In this document: positions 51,436 through 64,000 of the stretch, one piece after another
Numbering within the stretch: position 1 is the stretch's first letter
How the letters are laid out: each line of letters starts with the position of its first letter
Source: Glandiceps talaboti
Taxonomy: Eukaryota; Hemichordata; Enteropneusta; Spengelidae
Direction of reading: 5' to 3'
NCBI RefSeq assembly: GCF_964340395.1
Contig: NC_135559.1
Coordinates: 13,800,759 to 13,864,758, forward strand
DNA length: 64,000 nt
Program-made: the position numbers and the translations under genes
Notes under the pieces: model-generated
The model's input: the letters and a program-made list of their open reading frames with translations, nothing else
Told to the model about the DNA's origin: nothing
The model's database searches: none

Positions 51436-51602
51436 CACACATACATACATACATACATACATACATACATACATACATACATACATACATACATACATAC
51501 ATTACATACATACATGTACATACATACATACACACACACATACACATACATACATACACACACATACATACATACATACATACATACACACATACACACA
51601 CA
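51436..51602. repeat. (CATA)n microsatellite with (CA) interruptions
   Basis: CATA repeats interrupted by CATGTACATA and ACACACAC segments. Confidence 0.95.
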
Positions 51603-52489
51603 AATTTATGTCTTGTAAAGACAATCAAAGTTCTCATGTTAGCATGTACACTCTTTTCCTCCCATGAACTTTTAGTTTTAATTAACGTGACATGACTTGA
51701 CGTTTAGACGTTTTGTCTTTAATACCAAATATGTGACAAAATTTTTTTTTTTTACATCTAGACTATATACTAGTAACTGAATAAATGAGGTCTTTATTTA
51801 TTTCAAGAAATATACCCTCAGATGACCTCTCTTATAAGACACTGTACTGGAAAATTTACTGACTTAATTTGTTTAACTTTTGAAATATGAACGAGCAATC
51901 TTCTTAGTCATTCATACTGTGTGTTGCTAACACAACGTGTTATTCATCTACAAATATGTCCAGTTTAGAATAATGCATCAGTTTTTACTTTAACATGAAC
52001 AATGTGTACAGTTGACCAATTTTTGCATGCAAATGAAGACAAAATGCACAATTCTGTGACATAAAATAAGTCATGGTGTCATGCTTTGTGGCTAGCTCGT
52101 TTAGTTTCTCCTCAATGTCTTGCTTTCCAATCAAGTATGAATAATGGGTGAACTAGGGGCACCTATTTATTCTGGTCATTGGGCTTACTATGGCAGGCGT
52201 GAATTGAGTCTAGTGTGTCCTTAGTAACGCTAATATTGCATGTCGTAATGACTTCGACAGCTAAGAACACACCTGTGTAATTAAAGAAATTTTTTCAGAA
52301 AAAATGGGGCAAGGCCGAAAGTATAGATATGCTGTAAATGTTGTAATGTTACATTTCTGAAGGACGTTTGTTTTGGAATCAGGTTATCTGAATGACTTTG
52401 TTATCTGATATAACAATGTGATCAGATACAAAGTAAATACCTTCTATTCCATTTTGTTTATCTGAATGTTTTTGTAATCTGAACTGATT

Positions 52490-52950
52490 CTCTACCACCC
52501 TTACCACCATTTCCATTACCACAACTGCCTCCATGCCTATCACTGATACTTGCCACCATAACCACCACCATTAGCACCCTTACCACCATTTTCCCCACCA
52601 GCAGCACCTTTTCACTACTTTCATCATCACCACCACTACCACCAGTGTTCACCACCACCATCACAATCACCATCACCACCACATCGCACCACCAGTGTTC
52701 ACATCACCACCACCACCACCATCACCACTACATCCATCAGTGTTCACCATCACTACTACCACCACCACCACCACCACCACCACCACTACATCCACCAATG
52801 ACCACCACCTTGCACTACCAGTGTTCACCACCATTACCACCACTACATCCATAAGTGTTCACCACCACCACCACCACATCCATCAGTGTTGACCACCACC
52901 AGTGACCACCACCACCACGAGACCCATCGGTGTTCACCACCAGTGACCAC
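52490..52950. repeat. (CAC)n-rich minisatellite
   Basis: CAC trinucleotides are interspersed with CATCCATCAGTGTTCACCAC units repeated about six to seven times. The His/Thr-rich open frames here are repeat artefacts. Confidence 0.9.
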
Positions 52951-54905
52951 CACTTCTGTTTAGTCTTTGTACATCTCTCCTTGATCCACAGTTTCACTTT
53001 GTCCCTTTTATAAATATTACGGTATTTACAGTTTAGAAATTTCTTTCACCAAGTTTTGAAGTAAATAGTGTTAAATAGCTTGTGAACCTATTCCCAACAA
53101 TTGTATTCATCATCTCACCCAACATTTTGTTCTCACCAATTAGCCAATTTCCCATATTTGCTCAGCCTCCAATTCCAAGAGGAAACACTTGACTACAAAG
53201 TAAACGTATATGAGAGTTCCAACCTGTTGCCAAATAGGAACCAAACTATGATGTCCGTAGTATGCCAATATAATAGACTAACCATCCTGTACATTTACAC
53301 AATTCTCTATCAGTAACAAGAGATACAGTCAAAAAGAACTCAAAAGGCCTTGTCACAAAGATCATACAGTGCCCGTATAATCAATACACAGTATTTGCTT
53401 GCCTTTGTGAAAATATTTAAACTTTTGAAATAAATCACAAAGTGGTGAAAGTTTCTGCCAAGAACTTGGTGCTTTTTCTGCCATGTCGAGTGTAATAAAC
53501 CATTGAAAATTGACACCTACGTAGCTACCATAGCAACGATGCGACATATCCTACAGTGTTACTGAGGAATTTTGTCAGCTGTCATTACTAAATGCCAACA
53601 GTGCTAAGGCGGTTGAGCACTGTACAAAGAAAAACTGGATAAATTAAATAACGGTGAAGAATTTCATTTAAGTAGATTTATTAGTTTTATCTTAGAGTTG
53701 GTCAAGCCCTGTCCAAATTTATCAAAAGAGGTTATCAGTGTGGAGAGGTGTCATTTTGTATGAAATTGTTTCCTCGCTGCTTTAAATATATACCCCTAAC
53801 AAGTCTGGCGTGAATTGCTCTGAGTCCAAATTGGGGTCAGGGTTTTTTGGAAGCCAACCGGTCAAACCAGTGACTGCATAATCGCCACGTGCTGTATAGA
53901 ATGGCCAAGTGACAAAGTTTATTAAGACTGGAGACACAGGCATTTAGTGAACGTTTCCCTCCTCTGTCCCTTTTTTCGTAAACATAATTTGAATTTGAAA
54001 GGGTTTTTTCCAAGGCCGTGGTTGCATGTTAATGAAGTTTGTGTGGTTGCATGGCCTGTATGTTGATGTTATGATTTTAGGGTCAAAATGGTCGGCCTCA
54101 TTCCAGGCTAGTAATATTTACTTATTGAACCTGTCTCTGAAACTGAATCAGTGTCAAGGCTGGACTGTGCAAATATTTTGGTACTTGGACAGTTCTTTAA
54201 AAAAAAATGGAACAGACAAGATTTCATTCAATAATCCTATAAATCTTGTCCTAGGATTTGTTGTTTTTCACAGGCCTAGAAGTCCGCAGGGCTAAAAAAC
54301 TAGACAACTGTAAAAAGACCAGGGAATAAGCAACCAACCATTGGAAAGTACTGAATATAGTGATTGAAATCAGGTCAAACAGATCAAAGTTGTACCTGGT
54401 AATTGCCCCAAGTCCAATGCACTTTTACTGTATATTGTATGAAAAAGAGAAAATATAGTCACACAGACTTCCATCTTATCGTGTTTGACCTACTTAAAGA
54501 CGCTGTCCAGACTCCTGTAATTACAGTACAGAGAACATTCAAATAACTCCCAAGTAGTGTCACTGTTACCTTTAATACCTCTAGTAAACTTGCAAAAGAA
54601 TTTTCATTAGAAACGTTTAGTGATTTTACGTATTTTTGAGGGACTGTATAAAAGGACCTTTGTAGCTATGTACATAAATAGAAGTTTGGCGCCCTGTAGT
54701 TTGCATCATTCCAAACTACTTTATACTGGCCACAGTTTCACAGACAAAATACTTGTATGTCTGAATTGTTATATTTGACTGGTCTTTGATGATAATTTGA
54801 TAACATTGACAACTAATTTGGTTTCATCATTGCATGGTAAACAATGCCAAGGTGGATATTGTACACCATATTCACTCACACCAATGTCTGCCGTGTGACT
54901 GCTTA

Positions 54906-55013
54906 GATGAACTGGCCACGCTGGCCTAGATTTGCCATTTGCTCTCCTTATACTAATTTACATAGTGAAAGGAGGGCAAATACCGTGCTGATATCCAGTT
55001 CATCTACATCACT
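54906..55013. repeat. 108-bp hairpin element
   Basis: GATGAACTGGCC at the left end pairs with CCAGTTCATC at the right end. Inner arms TTTGCCATTTGCTCTCCTT and GGAGGGCAAATACCG continue the pairing. It may be a very short foldback element. Confidence 0.55.
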
Positions 55014-55440
55014 TTATATCCCATGTTCGGGAAAAATCTCGACCCATAGCTATGCTACGTTTTGGCATCGTTCATAGTCCCTGTATCACAGAGGGAGTGC
55101 TGTCTGTTTGAAGGAATGCTCAAAGAAGGATTAGAAACTAGAGGTTCGATCCACACTTTATTGCAAAAATGTCGGTTGGAGACAGTAGGGTTGAGAACTT
55201 GTAGAAACATTAGGGGTGAGAACTTGGGTACATGTATGTATAGCGGGACTACACAATATGTGCAAGCAGCCTTGAACTGTGGTACAGGCTCCTCCCAGTG
55301 CTATCTTGCTCCTCAGAAAGAATACAGGAAACCATAGTGACAGTGAAGTGTATGCAGGGTGTAGGTTAGTCATACTGATGCCAATGGGATAGTAATAGGC
55401 TTATATTCTGTGTGTTTGAAGTTTAACAGCTCTTATCATG

Positions 55441-55990
55441 TGTTGTAGAAGTTTTAGGAGGGGGAGGAGAGGCAATAGATGTGCTGGTTGTGAACTTGTA
55501 ACATTAGAAGTTTTAGGAGGGGGGAAGGCAATAGATGTACTGGCTGTAAACTTAGACCATGTTGTTTGTGATTGAAGTTTAAGGAGGGGGGGGGGAAGCA
55601 ATAGATGTACTGGCTGTAAAGTTAGACCATGTTATTTGTGATTGAAGTTAAAGGGGGGGGGGAGCAATAGATGTACTGGCTGTAAACTTAGACCATGTTA
55701 TTTGTGATTGAAGTTTAAGGAGGGGGGGGGGAAGCAATAGATGTACTGGCTGTAAACTTAGACCATGTTATTTGTGATTGAAGTTTAAGGAGGGGGAGCA
55801 ATAGATGTACTGGCTGTAAACTTAGACCATGTTATTTGTGATTGAAGTTTAAGGAGGGGGGGGAAGCAATAGATGTACTACCTGTAAACTTGCGCATTCC
55901 ATCCTGAGTGAATGTCATTTTGAAGTTTACAGAGCTTGTTATGTGTGATAAAAGTTCCAGGAAGGGGAGGGGAGGCGATAGATGAACTTT
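55441..55990. repeat. Minisatellite with G-runs, about 57-71 bp unit, eight copies
   Basis: The unit contains GAAGTTTAAGGAGGGGGGG, then AAGCAATAGATGTACTGGCT and GTAAACTTAGACCATGTTAT. Copies differ mainly in G-run length (4 to 10). Inner copies are almost identical. Confidence 0.92.
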
Positions 55991-56559
55991 GTATGATGTG
56001 CATTTCAGTTCCTTCATACCAGATGTATTTCATCCTGAGTACTTTTAAGTAAAAATCCACAGGCGATTGTGTTATCAGGAAAAATGTCCACAGTTGATAG
56101 TCTGGAAATCTTTCCGTCATGGGAATAGACCTGGAAATGGATGGGTATCTTATCTTTTGGACATGGGAATGCTGCTGGGAAGGAATGGAATAACTCAGTC
56201 ATGGGAATTAATCGGGAAAGGGGATGGAAATGTTGCCATTACTGGAATTGAGTAGAAGGGAATGGATTGTCTTTTCCATCATGGGAATAGACTTGAAAGT
56301 GACAACACAAGTTGATTTGAACTTTGAGATTGGGTTGGGATAAAAGTCTAAATCTATTGCATTAAGTAGACACGCTATCTTTCAACAAGTTAACTTAAAA
56401 TACTCTTATCACTTGAACTGTAAGAGCTAACTTATTATAAAGCTTAATGTCCATAGGATAGTGTATTTTGATGAGTGTCCTACATCACAGTGATTGTTTG
56501 AACTCTTTTGTGAGTGTAATGGCACAATTACACATTTATGGTGTAAGTCAAGTAGTAGG

Positions 56560-56780
56560 GGATAGTGTGTGATGTTAGTGAGTGACGAGGGAGTAGAAAG
56601 GGATGGGGGGAATAGGAAGGGATAAGGGGAGTGGTGAGTAGTCTGTGATGTTAGTGAGTGATGAGGGAGTAGGAAGGGATGGGGAAGGGGATGATAGGAA
56701 GTGTTGAGTAGTCTGTGATGTCTGACCAATGTACCAAGTATGAAAGAGTAGAAAGGGAATGGGGAAAGGGGAGTATTCTG
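56560..56780. repeat. Tandem repeat, about 75-80 bp unit
   Basis: Three units share AGTCTGTGATGTTAGTGAGT, then GAGGGAGTAGAAAGGGATGG and purine-rich sequence. Confidence 0.8.
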
Positions 56781-58394
56781 ATGTCGGCTGTCAGCTCACA
56801 GCAATGTTTGCATGTTGTTGGGGATGGGAGTCTGGATATCAGCTAGGAAGGTGAGAGGGTGGGGTGTTAGGAGGGCTGTAGTGTCAGCAGCCCTCCTAAT
56901 GACCTCTTCCACCCCCCACCCTACCCCCATATTGGACATATATCCGAGTAATGTATTCTGATATTTGTAAAAGGTATTCAGTGTTTTCTTAAGGTGAAAT
57001 ATCACTACTGGTAAACTATTTGCGAGATTGTAGAATTTCCATTTTTTGACCAAAAAAGACATTTTTTTTCCTTCAAATTTTAATTTGAATTCATAAAATT
57101 ATATTAGTATAGTGCTGACTCTGAAACCGAATGGTATAACGACAAGTAAGAGAATTTTGTAAAATACATAGAAATTCAGATATCCGTAAAGTCAGCAAAG
57201 AAGTGGTATTGAAATTTGAAACTGTTTTATGCTGTCTCTTACATATATATATGTACATGCAAGTAGACACATTGTAGATTGGGAAGTACAGGAGTTAAAG
57301 TGTGCCATGATGAACCTGATAACAAAGCCCTCCTTTTAAATTTAAAATGAATTATTTGAAGCTTCCTGTAACTATCATGCGAATTCTATAAATAGTTGTT
57401 GCAGACATCGCACACCCACTTCAACTTTGGAATATGACATCCTAGCAACCATTAATGACTTCCCACCTCATTCAAACATGTTCAAACCTGTATGGAAAAT
57501 TCCACCGTATGGCGCAAAGATTTTCTCATATATAAACCTAATCTGAAATTATCCGTCTTTTTGAACCATTTACAAAGTTTTAGTATTTTTTTCCGAATTT
57601 TTGTTGTTGAAAATTTGTAGAAAAATCACATTTTTTGTTCTTGCGTGAAAATTGTTCAACTTTTGTACATGTTGCACAGCATTTTTTTTGCAGGCCAAGT
57701 TAGAATGACAAATGAGATATGTGGAACACCTACGCTTAGCGATAGGCACACCTTAAGCCCTACTTGAATATGTACAAAGGTAATAAAATTATCTATGAAA
57801 TATTGCCATACTCTGAAAGAATTCAAATCTTGCGTCAGAGATCTGTCCGATAAGACGCACACCCACATTAGGAATGTGGTTCGATTTTTCAATCGAAGAA
57901 CACTTGTAGATTATATATCACCGGTATGTGGAAATATGCCGGTTAAATTTTTTGTTAGTACTAATTTTGATACCAAAGCAAGTCATGATTAGTCAAGTAT
58001 ATCCAACATTGAATCTTTCAGATATTTCTTTCAGTTCTTTGAATAGAGACCGCGTTGACATCCACCGTGATCCAGACTAATCATGGACATACGGTATATT
58101 ATATTTTATTTGGCAGAAATTTCAAGAATTTTTTCCAATTTTGTTTTTGATACCTTTACTTTGTACATATGAAATTTTTGTAATGCTTCTGTTGAAAATA
58201 TTTGTATGTATTATTCTTGTTTTGAATTCTTGTAGTGTTTTAGTTTGAAATGTTTGTTATAGTGGTAAATCATCATGCTGTACTACATTGCAGCACAGTT
58301 TAAGGTTTTAAGGGTTTAGAACTCTGGTAACAGAAAAGGGAAATCGGATAAAACTGGATAGCATAGTTTCACATAAAATAATTAATTTTGAAAG

Positions 58395-58768
58395 GGAGCC
58401 ATGGTAAAATGACTAGGGAACTGAGGTAGATTTTACCTACTTACTACCCTTAACAAAAACTCTGGTAGGGAACCTTGGTAAAATGACCGGGGGAACTGAG
58501 GTAGATTTTACCTACTTACCACTCTGAACAAAACATTGGTAGGGAACCCTGGTAAAATGACCGGGGGGGGGGGGGGGGGGGGGGGAACTGTGGTAGATTT
58601 TACCTACTTACCACTCTGAACAAAAACATTGGTAGGGAACCCTGGTAAAAATGACCGGGGGAAACTGAGGTAGATTTTACATACTTACCACCCTTAACAA
58701 AAACACTGGTAGGGAACCCTGGTAAAATGACCGGGGGAACTGAAGTAGATTTTACCTACTTACCACCA
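58395..58768. repeat. Minisatellite, about 90-bp unit, with a 23-G run
   Basis: Five units share GGTAGGGAACCCTGGTAAAA, TGACCGGGGGAACTGAGGTA and GATTTTACCTACTTACCAC. In the third unit the short G-run has expanded to 23 G (58,563-58,585). Confidence 0.92.
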
Positions 58769-59640
58769 CAACTAAAACACCGAGTCTTTTAGATTATTTC
58801 ACCCTTGTACTGTGTGATACTCTGTTTAGTTACACTCCCTGTATTATCACAAGACTAAACTGTTTGCTGCATAGAGTTTAGTTTCTTCAGGGCATATTGT
58901 TGAAGGTCAAAAACTGTAAAGCAATTTACTCAAAGTTGAACCACCACTAGATCAGTGACTGTGCATTTGTGTTGACTTGGCAAGAAATCAAACAGTTATT
59001 TAGCCGTAGTAGTTTTATCATGGAAATGAGTGCCCAAGAAGAAAGACTTTGATTGGCAAGAAGTGTCAATACTACTGTTAATGTGAACATGATACATGTA
59101 AACAAGACAGCGGCCTTGTTTTAGAATTGTTTTAGAATCATTAAGGCACAACGAGGGTCCACCTTAAATAGCTAATTTGAAAGTGATATACATTCGCAAG
59201 ATTATCGCTATTGTGACCTGGATATGAAGTTTGTCGGTTTGAATAAACAAAGAGTTTTATGTACTTTGTTCCCAACAGTGTGTCTTTTGTGTTATTGTCT
59301 TTCTTTCTTTTAAGAAAAAGAAGAAGTTATAGCTGGATATTTAATAGAACTAGCAGAATAGAGTTATATTGGGAACAATAGTTGCGAACGAAATGATGTC
59401 ACCTACAAGTGATTTTATGTAGCTGAGCTAGTGAGGGCATAAGTCTTGGTAAAATCTACCTGAAATCCAGAACTATGTTATATCGTAGTCTAGTGTTGTC
59501 CTTCAGATTTAAGAGAGGATTCATACCACGTTGACATCCAGACTAATTTTGTCAGGGCTACCTATTGAAATTAAGATTGTACAAGCAAGGTAAGTATATC
59601 ATTTGGAAATCTATGCAAGTTTTACCAGGGTTCTCAACCT

Positions 59641-59671
<31 letters not shown>
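59641..59671. repeat. Poly(A) run
   Basis: About 31 adenines then an A/C-rich tail. It may be a retroposon end, but no body is recognised. Confidence 0.85.
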
Positions 59672-59672
<1 letters not shown>

Positions 59673-59967
59673 CGCCAAAAACCCCCCAAAAAACCACAAC
59701 CACCCCAAACAAACAAACACACAAAAAAAACTAAACAATAGATTTTTAGTCCCAGGGTGTATATTTTATTGTTCTTTAATAATATTTGGAGTTTGTGCTG
59801 CCAAAATATAAGTTTGTGCAAGCTTTGTTGTAATTTACCAAGTTGCGAGTATTTGGTGACTGGATATGCATGGTTGCTTGAACTAGAATTCCTAACAGTT
59901 ATTGCTGACCACAGATATTCAAATACTGTGTTAAGCCATTAGGCTATATCTACATGTTATTTTGTTG

Positions 59968-60150
59968 TCAGTGTGGATTCCTTGCTGTCCTAGTGTTAGA
60001 GTGTAGAAAATGAAATGTCCTGTAGTTAGCATGGATTCCATACTTTCCTGTTCTACAGTATAGGAAATGAAATGTCCTGTAGTTAGCATGGATTCCAGGC
60101 TCGCTGTCCTGTTCTACAGTATAGGAAATGACCACATGGATCCAGCATAT
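59968..60150. repeat. Tandem repeat, about 58-bp unit, three copies
   Basis: The unit contains GGAAATGAAATGTCCTGTAG, then TTAGCATGGATTCC and CTGTTCTACAGTATA. The second and third copies are nearly identical; the first is diverged. Confidence 0.85.
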
Positions 60151-62085
60151 ACCGCCAATCAAATTTGTTTGTTCGAAAGGCGATAAGCTGTGGATGAGAA
60201 AATGAGGTGAAATTCATCACTCGGAAATAGGTTAAGTACACAAAAACAAATTTGAGTTTGAGAAGTTGTAGATGCAAGATCCTACACTACCCACACCAAC
60301 CCACCCACTCACCTACTTCTTTTGTTATGAAAGCAAATGTAGTTTGTCTAGCAAAAGGATTTAAAGATGTTCCGAAAGAAAAAGTATGTAGTCAAAGTGT
60401 GAAATTTTAATTATAATTTAAACCTGTGTTGAAAACAAAATAGCAGAGATTTTGTGCTGTATGTTACTAGCTACACTATACATCATACAAAGAACAATGG
60501 TGAGACGAAGCCCCTCCCCGGAAGTGCTTTATGGACCCCCGTATTTATTCACTCAATACTCGGCACCCGACCTATTGAAAAATGAACACTTTGAGCAAAT
60601 ATGGCTGCCACACAGTAAGGCACTGTCAGTTATAGGCACTCCAAAAAGTACACAGTGACCCAAGTGTTATTAAATAGAGGGTCCCAAATTTTTTTGTTGC
60701 AGTTGCAAGAAAATTTCCACTTGAGAGTAACGAGATGTCAGGACCAAGAGAGTTGTTGTTTGTGGAAAGTATATCAAATGAAGTGTTTAGGCTTCTTGTA
60801 GAGAAGTGGTCTGTTTTTTTTTGAAAGCCAACTAACCTCTTTGATGACCATAGAGAAAAAGAGTTATGATGTGATGTGTAGCCGAGTCGTAAATGAAGTA
60901 CCAGTCAGGAAACGACTCTTCTTGTTATCTTGATAATGTGTCAAGATGTTCTACTGTGTAGTAACGTAATGATGTCGTACGCACTTCAAATGACCTACAA
61001 CCATTGTTGTCTGTCAGTGAAGGAAAGTATACATTTTGAAATTTTTTGGCAAACAGGAGCATTTTTTTGAAGGATACATAAAAAAAGTCACGTCAGGGAA
61101 TGATAGATGGAAGCGTAAATACTTGTGGCACCTGGCGGTCGTGCAAGGGCGTGTGAATAGTGCACGGTCTTTGTTATTAATATATATCTTGTGGAATCTC
61201 AATGGAATGATGTTCATTGATAGGATATATATAGTATAACACTGTGATGCAGACACATGCCGTCGTCGTCATCATCCGGGGTTCATTTCTAAAGTTAAGT
61301 GTATTGAAAAGGATAACACCTCAAGAGATGGTGCAGGATTAGTCAAGTAGTCATCAACATTCTGACGATATAATGCAAAACATATTTTGAGAGGAGAGTA
61401 TATTCGCCATAAATTTAAGAAAATTCAGAACTGCTGATTCAAGCAGTGATTTGAATGTAGCTGTTTAGAATCAATCCCATTGAAATATTTAGGTTAGAAA
61501 AGTATGGCAGTTTGTTCAGATTCAAATTGAAATATTTGACATGATTAAAATATGGCTTGACATGAGAATTTCTTATCGGCAATAGTTTGTGAAGATTTAC
61601 AATGAGCAAAAAAAAGCCCCAAAACAAACAAAACTACAGATGTTTTTTTATCCTGATTGACCAAAGATTACGAGAAAGAAAAAATAATTAAGGCAATTTT
61701 ATTTTACAATGTTTAATTAGATTTCAGTGAAATGCCAGTGTAACTCAGAGTTTGGCTCAATTCTTAGAAACATATAGATTTGTAATAACTGGTCACTTGT
61801 TTGTCTATCTGGAAAGGGTCGTAAGAGGGTGATTTATTGAAAGAGACAGACAGAGTGACGGGGTGAGACATAGAGACAAACGACAGAGCCCCATTGATTC
61901 CTTAGAAAGATATAGATTACATTACAGAGACACAGAGTGTCTGATTCAATATTGCCGTACTACATCATGGTGATGCGATTGTTCCTCATTTATTTACTCG
62001 TATTGTAATCGTGAAATTCAATTTTTTCAGATTTCTAATAGAAGAGATAGTGATGAAATTTAATACAGGAATGGGTTTGAGATGT

Positions 62086-62286
62086 TTATGTATGTGTGTG
62101 TGTACGTACATGTATATACATGCGTGTATGTATGTATGTATGTATGCATGTATTTATGTATGTATGTATGTATGTATGTATGTATGTATGTACGTACGTA
62201 CGTAAGTGCATGCGTACATGTGTGTGTGTGTCTGTCTCTGTCTGTATGTATGTATGTATGTATGTATGTGTGTGTGTGTGTGTGTG

Positions 62287-62317
<31 letters not shown>

Positions 62318-62480
62318 TTGTCTGTATGTATGTGTCTAGTTTGTATATGTCTGCCAGTCTGTGTGTGTTTATATGTATGTGTATGTGTGTGTGTGTATGT
62401 GTGTGTGTGTGTGTATGTATATGTGTATGTGTATGTGTGTATGTGTATGTATGTGTACATGTATGTGTATGTGTATATTA
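62086..62480. repeat. Compound (TATG)n(TG)n(TCTG)n array
   Basis: Mixed TATG, TG, TCTG and TGTATG blocks over about 390 bp. All open frames here are repeat translations. Confidence 0.95.
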
Positions 62481-63079
62481 TATGTGTGCGATAGACAACA
62501 AACAATATATGAGAACAGAACAGCTGAGCACATGGGACATAGTACATGTAGATTTATTTGAAGAATTGTTATTTTGCTAGAGCAAAAATCTGAAGTCAAA
62601 AATGTTCATGTGTTTTTCTCATTTCAGAAAATTCTCCAAATTTGTCCAAATTAAGACTGATTACAATATTGAGACAGATATCCTGGCAAATTTCTTTCCA
62701 ACCTACTTGAAATATTCACAAAAATTTCCAGCCATTTCTAAGGTTAAACATCCAAATTCTTCAGTAATTTAACAATTTTGGTAGGAAAGGAAATGTTATG
62801 TGACCTTTAGAAAGTATCCAGATGTTACAGTTATCTGGTATTACAACTCTGGGAAAGTGAACAAAATACATTTGTAGTGCAGGTGTTTGATTTTGTCAAA
62901 TTTTGTTAAAAATTTTAACTAAAAGTTTTATTATTTTGGCGTAAATATATTATCGTAAGAAGTTTAGTTAGTTTTGCTGCAAAATATGTCAAACACATAA
63001 GATATTATTGTGAAAGACTAAATTTTCAACTTACGAAAAATGGCGGGAAAAATATGCTCTAATCAGAATTCACAGTAGT

Positions 63080-63245
63080 CATGTCCCCACCTGAATCTGA
63101 TTCAAACTGAATTGATTCAGTTAAATCAGTTTGAAACCAATATTTGTCCCCCACGAGAGAACTGAGCAATGGACTTGCATCAATTCACTTTTCATTGGTT
63201 TTGGGATAGTTTCAAACCGATTCAACATTCCACGTGGGGACAGGC
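63080..63245. mobile_element. Short foldback element with TGTCCCCAC ends
   Basis: The left end ATGTCCCCACCTGAAT and the right end TCCACGTGGGGACA are inverted. The interior has repeated TTTGAAAC(C) and GATTCA words in both orientations. The element is about 165 bp and non-coding, with uncertain edges. Confidence 0.5.
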
Positions 63246-64000
63246 GTTAAATGAACAGATATGCAATAAGTCATAAATTACATTTTTATTGTGTCAATGA
63301 TGGTTAAAGCTGCTCAATCATGACAATTGAAAGATGGCATCAAAGACGAATTATCGTTAAACAAAACCCGTCCCTTACTGGAACGTGCCAAAGCAGCGAG
63401 TACAAATAAAGAAAATGCCATCAAAAAAGTTGTACAAAAGAATTCCGATATGGAAGTTTGGTCATAAAGCAGGTGGAGGTGTAGTTGGAATCCATGGGTT
63501 TTAAATCACCAAGTTGGTGACAGGTATATTGTCTAATCAGTGATTTTTATAACCCTAGCTGTAAATTTTAGGGTCAACCTTGTAATGTTCTTTTGATTTC
63601 ACTTCACTGTATAATTGAAAATGTGCATTTGTGACTAGTCTTTAGGGAATTTTGTGTTGACGATGTGGGTGGAACAAGTCGTAGAGTTATTAAAAAGGAA
63701 ATAATTGAACTTTAAAATATTTTTATGTCAGTTACCATGGTAACATGTTATGAAATAATCTACAGAATATAGCTGTTGTAAATCTTACATTGCATTGCTA
63801 TGGTGGCATGTAAGGAGGTAACTTTTAGCTGAACATGTACATGCTTTGAATAAAATTACTTCATTAGATGTGATGGAATTTTGTTGAAAAATTGCCGTAC
63901 TTTTGTAAATTTTTGCAAATTTTGAAACAAATTTTGGTTTTGAAATGACCGCTTTGTCTTCTGTAATTCGACATTTATCATTTTTGTAGAAAAATCGAGT

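Larger units (their letters stand above)
45502..64000. other. Presumed long intron of the anosmin-like gene, no further exon found
   Basis: I searched for a cysteine-rich exon continuing C-x-x-C after CAA with an AG acceptor and found none. The content is mini- and microsatellites (listed separately), foldback elements and unique AT-rich DNA. Stretches such as 46,120-48,780, 49,000-49,790, 53,000-54,890, 57,060-58,390 and 60,300-62,080 hold nothing I recognise. The intron assignment depends on the gene call. Confidence 0.4.

Noticed and set aside
55140-55160. tRNA B-box-like GGTTCGATCC
   Set aside because: No A box at the right distance and no cloverleaf can be drawn. GGATTCGAATC near 33,349 fails the same test.
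55062-55337. 91-codon Cys-rich + strand frame
   Set aside because: It lies over locally repeated GAGAACTTG-type sequence, has no signal peptide or recognised motif and lacks good splice sites.
62086-62599. Six overlapping long frames at 62.1-62.6 kb
   Set aside because: All are translations of TATG/TG/TCTG simple repeats.

Overview
This is animal nuclear DNA: AT-rich, intron-containing and dense in microsatellites and short foldback elements. Two spliced genes can be supported, both on the + strand. The mix of intron-rich conserved genes, (CATA)n/(CAGA)n/(GA)n arrays, GAGGGCGCT-type intron repeats and retroelement tails suggests a marine invertebrate, but the sequence does not fix the phylum.

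Region 1 (1-14,080) holds the 3' end of a myosin VIIa gene (MYO7A). Fifteen exons join in consistent phase into 733 codons plus a stop. They cover the end of the first FERM domain, the SH3 domain, the second MyTH4 domain, the second FERM domain and the C-terminus. Intron 5 of this set is an unmistakable U12-type AT-AC intron (5' ATATCCTTT, branch TTCTTAAC, 3' AC). Its removal is the only splice that restores the conserved protein. The introns and the 3' UTR carry several short foldback (MITE-like) families, minisatellites, and a 118-bp retroelement tail flanked by a perfect 12-bp direct repeat.

Region 2 (about 14,080-34,000) is intergenic. I find no convincing gene, only long simple repeats, a pair of perfect CRE sites exactly 20 bp apart, a 95-bp hairpin, and three weak minus-strand open frames that could be small secreted or terminal-exon products.

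Region 3 (34,237-64,000) contains the 5' end of a second gene that is too fragmented to show as long ORFs. A signal-peptide exon (34,237-34,365) ends in C-x3-C-L-S-L. After an 11-kb intron comes a 48-nt microexon (45,454-45,501) encoding N-G-x3-C-x5-C. Together they match the start of the anosmin-1 (ANOS1/KAL1) cysteine-rich region. No further exon was found in the remaining 18.5 kb, so the next intron is probably very long and the gene continues past the window. That intronic sequence holds several minisatellites, G-runs and foldback elements.

The two genes have separate roles (a motor for stereocilia, microvilli or photoreceptors; a secreted matrix and axon-guidance protein). Nothing here shows that they work together.
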